A stretch of 6,259 nt of DNA from Candidatus Levyibacteriota bacterium (GTDB lineage Bacteria; Patescibacteriota; Microgenomatia; Levybacterales; UBA12049): NCBI GenBank assembly GCA_023245475.1, contig JAHFKF010000029.1, positions 1 through 6,259 on the forward strand, read 5' to 3'. The stretch's first letter is position 1, and the number at the start of each line of letters is the position of its first letter. Position numbers and translations under genes: made by a program. Of this stretch, positions 1-4,547 are shown piece by piece. The notes under the pieces were generated by a model. The model did no database searches and was not told the DNA's origin. It worked only from the letters and a program-made list of their open reading frames with translations.

Positions 1-310
1 TATTTATCTTTTTGGTATCAAGGTTTGTTTTAAGCGTTGTAAATTGATAGGTGTTCTTTGTTTGATTAGTAATGATGTATGAATAGGTGACGACATCTCC
101 TGCATCAACTTGTCCATTCGCATTCAGATCTCCTTGTGGTGTCAGAGAAATTTTGGAAGTAAGCTGTAGCTCGCTTTTATTGCCAGAGAGGAAATTCTTA
201 ACATCATTGAAAAGGCCCCCTAACGAAAATGCGTACGTTTTAACAGGAAGTACTAAAAGAAGGATGGCAATGAAGAGAAATAATGTTAAAAAGTGAAAAT
301 ATTTTTTCAT
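1..310 (-). CDS. secreted protein with DUF11-like repeat, N-terminal part (runs off left edge)
   Basis: An open frame starts at ATG 310 and stays open to the left edge (103 codons visible), so the C-terminus is missing. Residues 2-3 are Lys-Lys, 7-23 form a strongly hydrophobic segment, and a likely signal peptidase site follows VKTYA near residue 27: a typical Sec signal peptide. After a short linker, residues 60-76 read GDLNANGQVDAGDVVTY, followed by a beta-rich YIITN segment. The DxNxNGxVDxGD loop followed by VTYxxxxTN resembles the start of DUF11-type extracellular repeats (known for surface and cell-wall proteins); the Asp/Asn loop could bind calcium. Inferred role: exported surface or adhesion protein. 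A dockerin is the alternative, but the VTYSYIITN continuation fits DUF11 better. No Shine-Dalgarno sequence precedes the ATG. Function beyond export is not determinable from this fragment. Confidence 0.72.
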   Translation of the reverse strand, partial: MKKYFHFLTLFLFIAILLLVLPVKTYAFSLGGLFNDVKNFLSGNKSELQLTSKISLTPQGDLNANGQVDAGDVVTYSYIITNQTKNTYQFTTLKTNLDTKKIN

Positions 311-318
311 GACTGATT

Positions 319-353
319 AGTATAAACTATCAAAATTATAGACTTCCTGTCAA
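319..353 (-). promoter_or_regulatory. candidate promoter of the secreted-protein gene
   Basis: On the minus strand there is a perfect TTGACA at 353-348. A GATAGT hexamer (4 of 6 to TATAAT) lies 16 bases further at 331-326, and a better hexamer, TATACT (5 of 6), at 324-319 ends 8 bases before the ATG but sits too far from TTGACA. Either would give a leader of only a few bases. Which hexamer is used cannot be decided from sequence. Confidence 0.4.
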
Positions 354-386
354 TATACCAAAACCGTAAACTTCCTATATCGATAT

Positions 387-503
387 CTAAAACGTTCTCT
401 TCCATTCCTCATCTTCAATGTTCTCTCCTAGTTTTTTGACAAGTTTTACTTGCCAAGTAATAAAAGAAAGATAGTAAAAAAGAATTTTTTTCTTCATTTT
501 CAT
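387..503 (-). CDS. possible small protein, 38 residues
   Basis: This short leftward ORF starts at ATG 503 (an alternative in-frame ATG is at 497) and stops at TAG 389-387. The product has a basic start (MKMKKK), a hydrophobic/aromatic stretch at residues 7-19 (ILFYYLSFITWQV), and a charged tail containing KKLGENIEDEEWKRTF. It could be a small membrane-associated peptide or a leader peptide. It lies downstream of the strong leftward promoter at 607-579 (predicted start of transcription about 572, leader about 70 bases) and 76 bases upstream of the secreted-protein gene. No Shine-Dalgarno sequence stands before it. No family is recognised. Support is limited to position and composition; it may be a chance ORF. 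Confidence 0.33.
   Translation of the reverse strand: MKMKKKILFYYLSFITWQVKLVKKLGENIEDEEWKRTF
447..459. repeat. 13-bp perfect palindrome TACTTG-C-CAAGTA
   Basis: TACTTG and CAAGTA flank a single C, and another CAAGT half-site sits just before it at 440-444, giving three half-sites in 20 bases. Its shape (TACT...AGTA) recalls palindromes reported for archaeal TrmB proteins. It lies 255 bases from the TrmB-type gene and inside the 38-codon ORF, so an operator role is only a possibility. Confidence 0.3.
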
Positions 504-550
504 ACGCTGTTACTGTCCAGTTGTTAGACACTCCTTTCTACCCATATTTC

Positions 551-572
551 GTTGTCTCTACAGTAGGACAAC
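551..572. repeat. inverted repeat GTTGTC...GACAAC, candidate operator
   Basis: GTTGTC (551-556) and GACAAC (567-572) are the outer arms. The interior is CTAC-A-GTAG with one extra T, so both outer and inner parts are symmetric. It begins at the predicted +1 (about 572) of the leftward promoter at 607-579, a position where a bound repressor would block transcription. The same GTTGTC core recurs in the repeat at 611-636. The protein that binds it is unknown; the adjacent TrmB-family regulator is the obvious candidate. Confidence 0.5.
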
Positions 573-578
573 AAGATA

Positions 579-607
579 ATTGTAGTGACACTTTTGTGAC
601 TTGTCAA
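579..607 (-). promoter_or_regulatory. near-consensus leftward promoter TTGACA-17-TACAAT
   Basis: On the minus strand TTGACA (607-602, 6 of 6) is followed after exactly 17 bases by TACAAT (584-579, 5 of 6), with a predicted start near 572. It is the best-matching promoter in the window. It points to the 38-codon ORF and the secreted-protein gene, and is flanked by the two GTTGTC/GACAAC inverted repeats, one just upstream of the -35 and one at the start site. Confidence 0.6.
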
Positions 608-610
608 TAC

Positions 611-636
611 TTGTTGTCTTTTTAATAAGACAACAA
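611..636. repeat. perfect 10-bp inverted repeat TTGTTGTCTT / AAGACAACAA
   Basis: Arms 611-620 and 627-636 are exact reverse complements around a 6-base centre (TTTAAT). There is no T-run after the stem on either strand, so it is not an intrinsic terminator. It ends 4 bases upstream of the -35 of the leftward promoter and lies 66 bases upstream of the proximal -10 of the rightward regulator gene, so it could serve both. It shares the GTTGTC core with the repeat at 551-572. Confidence 0.55.
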
Positions 637-675
637 ATTGTCTAGATTGTGCCTTGTGTTTTTCTAGTTTAGCTT

Positions 676-707
676 TATAATTAAAGTTTGCGCTTGAGGT
701 GTATAAT
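676..707 (+). promoter_or_regulatory. promoter region of the TrmB-family regulator gene (two TATAAT boxes)
   Basis: A perfect TATAAT at 702-707 ends 6 bases before ATG 714, predicting transcription to begin at or next to the start codon (leaderless). It is preceded directly by TG but has no convincing -35. A second perfect TATAAT at 676-681 would give a leader of about 26 bases; its -35 candidate (TTGTGT at 654-659, 16-base spacer) is weak. No Shine-Dalgarno sequence is present for either. Confidence 0.55.
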
Positions 708-713
708 TAACTT

Positions 714-1508
714 ATGAGAAGTGATGCCATTGCAACATATTTGGAGCAACTTTCGCTAACGCCGTTAGAGATAAAGATTTATCTTGCACTGCTGGAGGAA
801 GGATCGATGAGCGCGCCATCGATTATTAAACGGCTACGTGTTCATCGAACTTCGGTATATCCCCCACTTGATGCGCTTTTTGCAAAAGGGCTTATTAGTA
901 AAGAAGCATCTGGTAAGCAAGTGTTCTTCACAATCACAGAACCCGATAAGAGCCTGCGGGTTCTTCTGGATAGAACAGTCACTCAGAAGCAAAAAGCATT
1001 GACGGATATGGAAGCAAATTTCTCCAGTTTTATTAAACAACTTCCACATGTTCCTTCTAAAACGACTGTAGAAACTGAGGCTGAAACGAAGTTTTATAAA
1101 GGGAAAGCAGGGGTTAAAACAATTTATGAGGAAGCTCTGAATGCTCATGAGCTTCGGTCTTACGTCAACTTTGAAATTCTCCGAAAAGCATTTCCTGAAA
1201 ATGAAACTCTTTTTCCTGAAGCCCTACAAAGAAATAAACAGCTTAAAATTTATGAATTTCTTGAAGATACCGTGCCATCGAGGAAGATCCTTGAAGAATT
1301 TATTGATGCTAATAAAAGCCAGGATCGATATTTTTACAAATTTTTGCCACAAGAAATCAAGCTTTCTTCTGTCGATACCCTTATTTACGATGGGAAAGTT
1401 GCGATTATTAATGTTCAGCAGCAACTAACGGGTGTTGTCTTGCAAAATAGAGACTACTTCAATAACTCAAAAGTATTATTTGATTTGATGTGGAACATCT
1501 TTAAATAA
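714..1508 (+). CDS. TrmB-family transcriptional regulator
   Basis: This 264-residue protein has the TrmB layout. An N-terminal winged helix-turn-helix spans about residues 9-75 (LSLTPLEIKIYLALLEEG opens it, and VHRTSVYPPLDALFAKGLI is the recognition-helix region). A helical, probably coiled-coil linker follows at about 80-110. The C-terminal effector-type domain contains FYKGKAGVKTIYEEAL (127-142) and TLIYDGKVAII (222-232). TrmB proteins are best known in archaea as sugar-responsive regulators; shorter relatives like this one are also common in CPR bacteria. Its ligand is unknown. The GTP cyclohydrolase gene follows after 8 bases, so the two are probably co-transcribed and the cyclohydrolase is a candidate target. 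Inverted repeats at 551-636 are candidate binding sites. The start is supported by a TATAAT 6 bases upstream and by the usual family N-terminus. Confidence 0.85.
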   Translation: MRSDAIATYLEQLSLTPLEIKIYLALLEEGSMSAPSIIKRLRVHRTSVYPPLDALFAKGLISKEASGKQVFFTITEPDKSLRVLLDRTVTQKQKALTDMEANFSSFIKQLPHVPSKTTVETEAETKFYKGKAGVKTIYEEALNAHELRSYVNFEILRKAFPENETLFPEALQRNKQLKIYEFLEDTVPSRKILEEFIDANKSQDRYFYKFLPQEIKLSSVDTLIYDGKVAIINVQQQLTGVVLQNRDYFNNSKVLFDLMWNIFK

Positions 1509-1516
1509 CTTGCATT

Positions 1517-2503
1517 ATGAAAAAAGCCCCCAACAACTCGGAAGATTTTCTCTTATCAGACTCCCATTTTGAAGGGAATAACTTTCAAACATTCTTAGAA
1601 AAAATTTCAGATATTGCTTCATCTCCATCGTTGATCAAACAAACGATCACCAGTTCAGGTATTCATAAACAAAAAGCACAAGTTTATATTCGGAATTTTG
1701 AACATCCAACAAATTATGTCCCTGTTTTTTGTGAAATAAGTATAGGTGTAGATTTAATCCATTATCGAGGGGTGCATATGTCTAGATACTCAGAGAGTAT
1801 TTTTGAGTTAGCTTCAGAAAAATTTGACGATCTTAGTATATTTGCTGAAAAACTGGCAAAGACAATCCGAGAAAGGCAAAAGAGCAACATTGGCATGGTT
1901 GATATTTTTGGTACCTATATTCACAGAAAGCTCACAAAAAAATCACAATTACTTTCTTCCGACTGTTTACATCTTATTGCACGTGCAAGATCTACAAAAA
2001 ATGAGATTGCCCTACAAACAGGGATGCAAGTATATAATATGACTGCTTGTCCTTGCACCAAGACCCATACTAAATATATGATTGCGCCTGAATTAAAATC
2101 CCTAGGTCTCACCATAGATCAAATCAATAAAATATTACAAATTACGATGCCTGCGACACATACACAACGAGGCACAACAACATTGATAGTTGATAAAGAG
2201 AAAACAAATATCTCCCATCAAAATATCTACTCCATACTCGAAGAAAGCACGCACTTGGTTTACGATTTATTAAAGCGCTCGGATGAACATGACTTAGTCA
2301 TCCGTGCAATACAAAATCCACAATTTACTGAAGACGTCGCTCGTGAGGTTGCTGCAAATACCTACGGACATTTGAAGGACAAGCTTTCTCCAAACGCAAA
2401 CGTATATATAGAATCAATTCTTAATGATGCAATTCACATTCATGATGTACGAACGGTTATAGAGAGTACCATGGGTAACATAAGTCAGGATTTAAATTCG
2501 TAA
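1517..2503 (+). CDS. mptA: GTP cyclohydrolase, MptA/FolE2 type (GCYH-IB)
   Basis: This 328-residue protein carries the signatures of the metal-dependent type IB GTP cyclohydrolases. They are GVHMSR (85-90), TACPC (176-180), ATHTQRG (213-219), LLKRSDEH (251-258) followed by NPQFTEDVAREVA (267-279), and IHIHD (306-310). By family knowledge the first Cys of CPC (here C178) and the His of H-x-QRG (H215) are metal ligands, and E257 and H307/H309 fall in the active-site region. FolE2 makes 7,8-dihydroneopterin triphosphate; archaeal MptA makes the 2',3'-cyclic phosphate. TACPC resembles MptA more than the LCPC of bacterial FolE2, so I favour MptA-like, but the product cannot be decided here. No other pterin, folate or queuosine gene is in the window. 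It follows the TrmB-family gene by 8 bases with no Shine-Dalgarno sequence, suggesting coupled expression. Family is sure; subtype is moderate. Confidence 0.85.
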   Translation: MKKAPNNSEDFLLSDSHFEGNNFQTFLEKISDIASSPSLIKQTITSSGIHKQKAQVYIRNFEHPTNYVPVFCEISIGVDLIHYRGVHMSRYSESIFELASEKFDDLSIFAEKLAKTIRERQKSNIGMVDIFGTYIHRKLTKKSQLLSSDCLHLIARARSTKNEIALQTGMQVYNMTACPCTKTHTKYMIAPELKSLGLTIDQINKILQITMPATHTQRGTTTLIVDKEKTNISHQNIYSILEESTHLVYDLLKRSDEHDLVIRAIQNPQFTEDVAREVAANTYGHLKDKLSPNANVYIESILNDAIHIHDVRTVIESTMGNISQDLNS

Positions 2504-2528
2504 TTTTAAAAAATCAAGCCTAATTCTG

Positions 2529-3047
2529 TCATTTTTTTGACATTTTCTTTTCTTCTTTTTCCTTTGCAATCCGTTCATGATCAAGTAACTGTTCTTTTAA
2601 TTTTTTTGCATATGCAAGTCTCTTTTCAGGATCTGAGAGAACTTTTTTTTCTGCTGCTTTTTGATTAAATTTGTCATTGATGTAACGCGGAAAAATATGT
2701 AAATGGTAGTGGAAAGCATGTTGATCTCCAGCTGGCTCATTGTTTTGTCTAAACGTTATTCCTTCGCATTGATACGCTTTTTTCATCGCAAGAGCTATTT
2801 TTTGGGATACTTCAAAAATTCTAGATCCTTGTTCATTAGGGAGATCATAGACGTTTTCGACATGGACATTTGGGACAATAATAATATGTCCTGGATTATT
2901 GCTAATCCAAAAGGAATTAATGAAAGCGCTGACGAGATCGTCTTTATAGATAAGATCTGCTTGCTTGAGTAGTGTCTCTTCACTTTCAATACCTTGTACT
3001 CCTAAACAGATTGGGCATTTATAATTCGTTGGAGCGTGATTATACAT
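2529..3047 (-). CDS. HIT-family protein (histidine triad nucleotide hydrolase/transferase)
   Basis: This is a 172-residue protein with the HIT fold. The histidine triad is H113-Y-H115-L-H117 within FHYHLHIFPRY, and by family knowledge the middle His (H115) is the nucleophile that attacks the nucleotide alpha-phosphate. NPGHIIIVPNVH (51-62) is the typical preceding strand. CPIC at 11-14 is a Cys pair found in many HIT proteins, probably a zinc site. Likely activity is hydrolysis of AMP-linked substrates or dinucleotides, in the cytoplasm; the substrate is unknown. The last 40 residues form a Lys/Glu-rich helix ending KKEEKKMSKK-like, beyond the usual domain. It ends in TGA, showing standard stop usage, and converges on the cyclohydrolase gene with a 25-base gap. 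A good promoter abuts the ATG. It is divergent from the Xre-type gene. Confidence 0.9.
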   Translation of the reverse strand: MYNHAPTNYKCPICLGVQGIESEETLLKQADLIYKDDLVSAFINSFWISNNPGHIIIVPNVHVENVYDLPNEQGSRIFEVSQKIALAMKKAYQCEGITFRQNNEPAGDQHAFHYHLHIFPRYINDKFNQKAAEKKVLSDPEKRLAYAKKLKEQLLDHERIAKEKEEKKMSKK

Positions 3048-3053
3048 ATCCTT

Positions 3054-3082
3054 ATTTTAACAGTTTCCTTAGTAGTTTTCAA
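3054..3082 (-). promoter_or_regulatory. HIT gene promoter TTGAAA-17-TAAAAT, leaderless
   Basis: On the minus strand TTGAAA (3082-3077) and TAAAAT (3059-3054), each 5 of 6 to consensus, are 17 bases apart. The -10 ends 6 bases before ATG 3047, predicting transcription to start at the A of the ATG. The AAGG between them is only 2 bases from the ATG, too close for a normal Shine-Dalgarno sequence. Confidence 0.6.
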
Positions 3083-3087
3083 AATCA

Positions 3088-3097
3088 CTTGATCAAG
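3088..3097. repeat. 10-bp palindrome CTTGATCAAG between divergent promoters
   Basis: A perfect palindrome lies 5 bases upstream of the HIT promoter -35 and 24 bases upstream of the extended -10 of the Xre-type gene. Xre-type repressors commonly bind short palindromes in their own divergent control regions, so it is a plausible operator; there is a single copy and no second site is seen. Confidence 0.35.
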
Positions 3098-3121
3098 GCC
3101 ATAGTACCATCGCATAAAAAA

Positions 3122-3130
3122 TGATATACT
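3122..3130 (+). promoter_or_regulatory. extended -10 promoter of the Xre-type gene
   Basis: TGATATACT is an extended -10 (TG-n-TATACT, hexamer 5 of 6). It ends 6 bases before ATG 3137, predicting a leaderless transcript. No clear -35 is found at the proper spacing, which an extended -10 can tolerate. Confidence 0.55.
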
Positions 3131-3136
3131 ACTCAG

Positions 3137-3445
3137 ATGAAAACAAATAAGAAACTATCAGAACTAGCAATTCGTATCCGTGAATCACGAATAAAAGTAC
3201 ACTTAACTCAAGAAGATTTGGGCAAACAGCTTGGTCTTTCAGATAAGTCAATTTCTGCCTATGAACAGGGGCGAAGCGTACCTCCAATAAGAAAGCTCCA
3301 AGAGTTGGCAAAAATAACGCGTGTCCCCCTCGCGTACTTCATAGAAGATACCAGTGGAACTCACGAAGCATTACTGCAACAATTTATGGCTGTCGAGAGA
3401 GAATTTCAGGAGTTAAAGAAGTTGTTAACGTTGAAAAGAGACTAG
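3137..3445 (+). CDS. Xre-family helix-turn-helix transcriptional regulator
   Basis: This 102-residue protein has a single Cro/C1-type HTH domain at about residues 8-70. LTQEDLGKQLGLSDKSISAYEQGRSVPP (23-50) covers the helix-turn-helix, including the typical S-x-YEQGRSxPP end, and KLQELAKITRVPLAYFIED closes the domain. The remaining 30 residues (HEALLQQFMAVEREFQELKKLL) look like one amphipathic, possibly coiled-coil helix suited to dimer formation. No sensor domain, so it may be a constitutive or auto-regulating repressor. It is divergent from the HIT gene across 89 bases with a palindrome between them. Its TAG stop shares the tetramer CTAG with the TAG of the convergent membrane-protein gene. 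Target genes are unknown. The start is supported by the extended -10 directly upstream. Confidence 0.87.
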   Translation: MKTNKKLSELAIRIRESRIKVHLTQEDLGKQLGLSDKSISAYEQGRSVPPIRKLQELAKITRVPLAYFIEDTSGTHEALLQQFMAVEREFQELKKLLTLKRD

Positions 3446-4497
3446 GGTTTATCAAATTCGTCTTCGATCTCCCCTACCACACTCTCAATAATATCTTCAA
3501 GCGTCACGATACCAACAGTTTTCTTGTCTTTATTTCGGACGACAGCCAAGTGGATTCGTTTGTCACGCATCTCTTGTAGCACAGCTCCAATTTTTTTATC
3601 CTGAGAAACTTTAAGGATATTTCGGACAATCGGCAAATTAGATAATTTGCTATCCTCTTTTTGATCGAGTAGTACTTTATACATATCTTTTGCATGGACA
3701 AAACCAACGATTGAATCCAGTGATTTTTTATAAACTGGAAACCTACTGTGAACATCATTCTCAATTAAATCAATCACATCGGTAAGGAGGGTTGATTCTT
3801 TAAATGCCAAAATTTTATTTCGAGGGATCATCACATGCTTTACCGGGATATCTCCAAGCTGAAAAACGTTGTACACCATTTCAACTTCTTTGGCCGGGAT
3901 AACCCCTTTGGCACTACTCTGTCTTAGAATCATTCGCACTTCTTCTTCAGAGTGGACTCCCCCACTTTCTTCTTTTCCTTCAAGACCAAATAATTTGATA
4001 ACAAGTTGTCCTGAGTGATTTAACAGCCAAATAAATGGCCGGAAAATATTGGCAAAGAGTATCAAGGGCATAATAATTTGTAGCGATACTTTTTCTGGAC
4101 GGGCAAGCGCAAGAGACTTTGGTGCAAGCTCTCCCAATACAATATGCAAGAAAGTAATGATGATAAAGGCAATAACGACAGCAATGGTGTGAGCTGTTAT
4201 GAGCGCTGCTTCGTGTGGCATGAAAGGGAGTAGTGGCTCGATGAAGTGAGCGAGGGTTGGTTCTCCAAGCCAACCGAGTGCAAGACTAACAATAGTAATC
4301 CCTAATTGGGTAGCTGAAATATATTGATCTAAATGTCGTAGTGCATCTTGCAGTATTTTTGCTTGGGCATTGCCCTTTTTTGCAAGCTCTGCAACGCGCG
4401 TTTTGCGAATCGCAACCAGAGAAAATTCTGAAGCGACAAAGTAGCCGTTGAGGAAAACAAGTAAAATGATAAGCACCAACTGAAAAATAAACTCCAT
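3442..4497 (-). CDS. HlyC/CorC (CNNM) family membrane protein with CBS pair, short form
   Basis: This 351-residue protein has an N-terminal DUF21/CNNM transmembrane domain. A first hydrophobic helix is at 4-22, then ASEFSLVAIRKTRVAEL, helices at about 64-76, 100-121 and 139-160, with the conserved GELAPKSLALARPE at 122-135. An acidic linker leads to a CBS pair: VMIPRNKI (222-229), SRFPVY (251-256) and VGFVHAKDM in the first; IHLAVV and VGIVTLEDIIESVVGEI in the second (to about 344). By family knowledge such proteins are linked to magnesium/cobalt efflux or transport and the CBS pair binds adenine nucleotides. It stops right after the second CBS domain, so the CorC_HlyC C-terminal domain of usual (about 430-residue) members is absent. 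It is the last gene of a leftward run, 50 bases after the 299-residue gene, with its own extended -10. Confidence 0.9.
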   Translation of the reverse strand: MEFIFQLVLIILLVFLNGYFVASEFSLVAIRKTRVAELAKKGNAQAKILQDALRHLDQYISATQLGITIVSLALGWLGEPTLAHFIEPLLPFMPHEAALITAHTIAVVIAFIIITFLHIVLGELAPKSLALARPEKVSLQIIMPLILFANIFRPFIWLLNHSGQLVIKLFGLEGKEESGGVHSEEEVRMILRQSSAKGVIPAKEVEMVYNVFQLGDIPVKHVMIPRNKILAFKESTLLTDVIDLIENDVHSRFPVYKKSLDSIVGFVHAKDMYKVLLDQKEDSKLSNLPIVRNILKVSQDKKIGAVLQEMRDKRIHLAVVRNKDKKTVGIVTLEDIIESVVGEIEDEFDKP

Positions 4498-4500
4498 CTG

Positions 4501-4517
4501 CCTGTTATTATATCAGG
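4501..4517. promoter_or_regulatory. symmetric extended -10 promoter of the CNNM/CBS gene
   Basis: On the minus strand TGATATAAT (4515-4507) is a perfect extended -10 ending 9 bases before ATG 4497. It sits in a 17-bp near-palindrome, CCTG-T-TAT-T-ATA-T-CAGG, with one mismatched pair. The plus strand therefore also reads as an extended -10, TGTTATTAT (4503-4511), pointing into the 299-residue gene as antisense. The palindrome could instead be an operator over the -10. The leftward promoter call is firmer than the rightward one. Confidence 0.55.
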
Positions 4518-4547
4518 GATGTCAATGTGAAGACTTTGTGGCTATTT

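Larger units (their letters stand above)
311..713. other. 403-bp intergenic regulatory region
   Basis: This AT-rich gap separates the leftward secreted-protein gene from the rightward regulator gene and contains no ORF of 60 codons or more. What it holds: a possible promoter next to the secreted gene (353-319), a 38-codon leftward ORF (503-387), a 13-bp palindrome (447-459), a leftward near-consensus promoter (607-579), two inverted repeats built on GTTGTC/GACAAC (551-572 and 611-636), and TATAAT boxes at 676-681 and 702-707 for the rightward unit. TTGTC/GACAA occurs six times between 552 and 642, which is dense. I see no tRNA-like fold and no stem followed by a T-run on either strand. Confidence 0.7.

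Noticed and set aside
94..130. Dockerin type I repeat
   Set aside because: The DLNANGQVDAGD loop resembles a dockerin calcium loop, but the VTYSYIITN continuation and the absence of a second loop in the visible part fit a DUF11-like repeat better.
87..296. Plus-strand ORF of 69 codons
   Set aside because: It lies opposite the minus-strand secreted-protein gene, which has a clear signal peptide and DUF11-like motif; the plus-strand product is rich in Ser/Arg and has no recognisable feature.
320..420. Arginine-rich 17-codon leftward ORF (MRNGRERF...) after an AGGAG
   Set aside because: Very short, spacing to the ATG is 12 bases, and it overlaps the 38-codon ORF in another frame; no independent support.
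531..537. Good Shine-Dalgarno sequence AAAGGAG on the minus strand
   Set aside because: No start codon follows at 5-10 bases; the next ATG is 27 bases away. It lies inside an 11-codon ORF (545-510) that I regard as chance.
611..636. Intrinsic terminator
   Set aside because: The 10-base arms are AT-rich and no T-run follows on either strand (ATTGTC on plus, GTATTG on minus).
834..1428. Several overlapping ORFs (60-104 codons) on both strands within the regulator gene
   Set aside because: They are shadows of the TrmB-family frame; none has family motifs or a promoter of its own. The same applies to the extra ORFs inside the cyclohydrolase, HIT, CNNM/CBS and 299-residue genes, and to 5312-5551 and 5736-5930.
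714..2503. Archaeal origin of the whole window
   Set aside because: TrmB and MptA suggest archaea, but an S4-domain RsuA/RluB-type synthase and repeated bacterial -10/-35 elements 6-9 bases before the ATG, rather than TATA boxes about 25 bases upstream of the start site, point to a bacterium.
2527..2542. TGTCA-T6-TGACA stem as a terminator for the cyclohydrolase gene
   Set aside because: Only five pairs, AT-rich, and made by the last codons and stop of the HIT gene (ATG TCA AAA AAA TGA).
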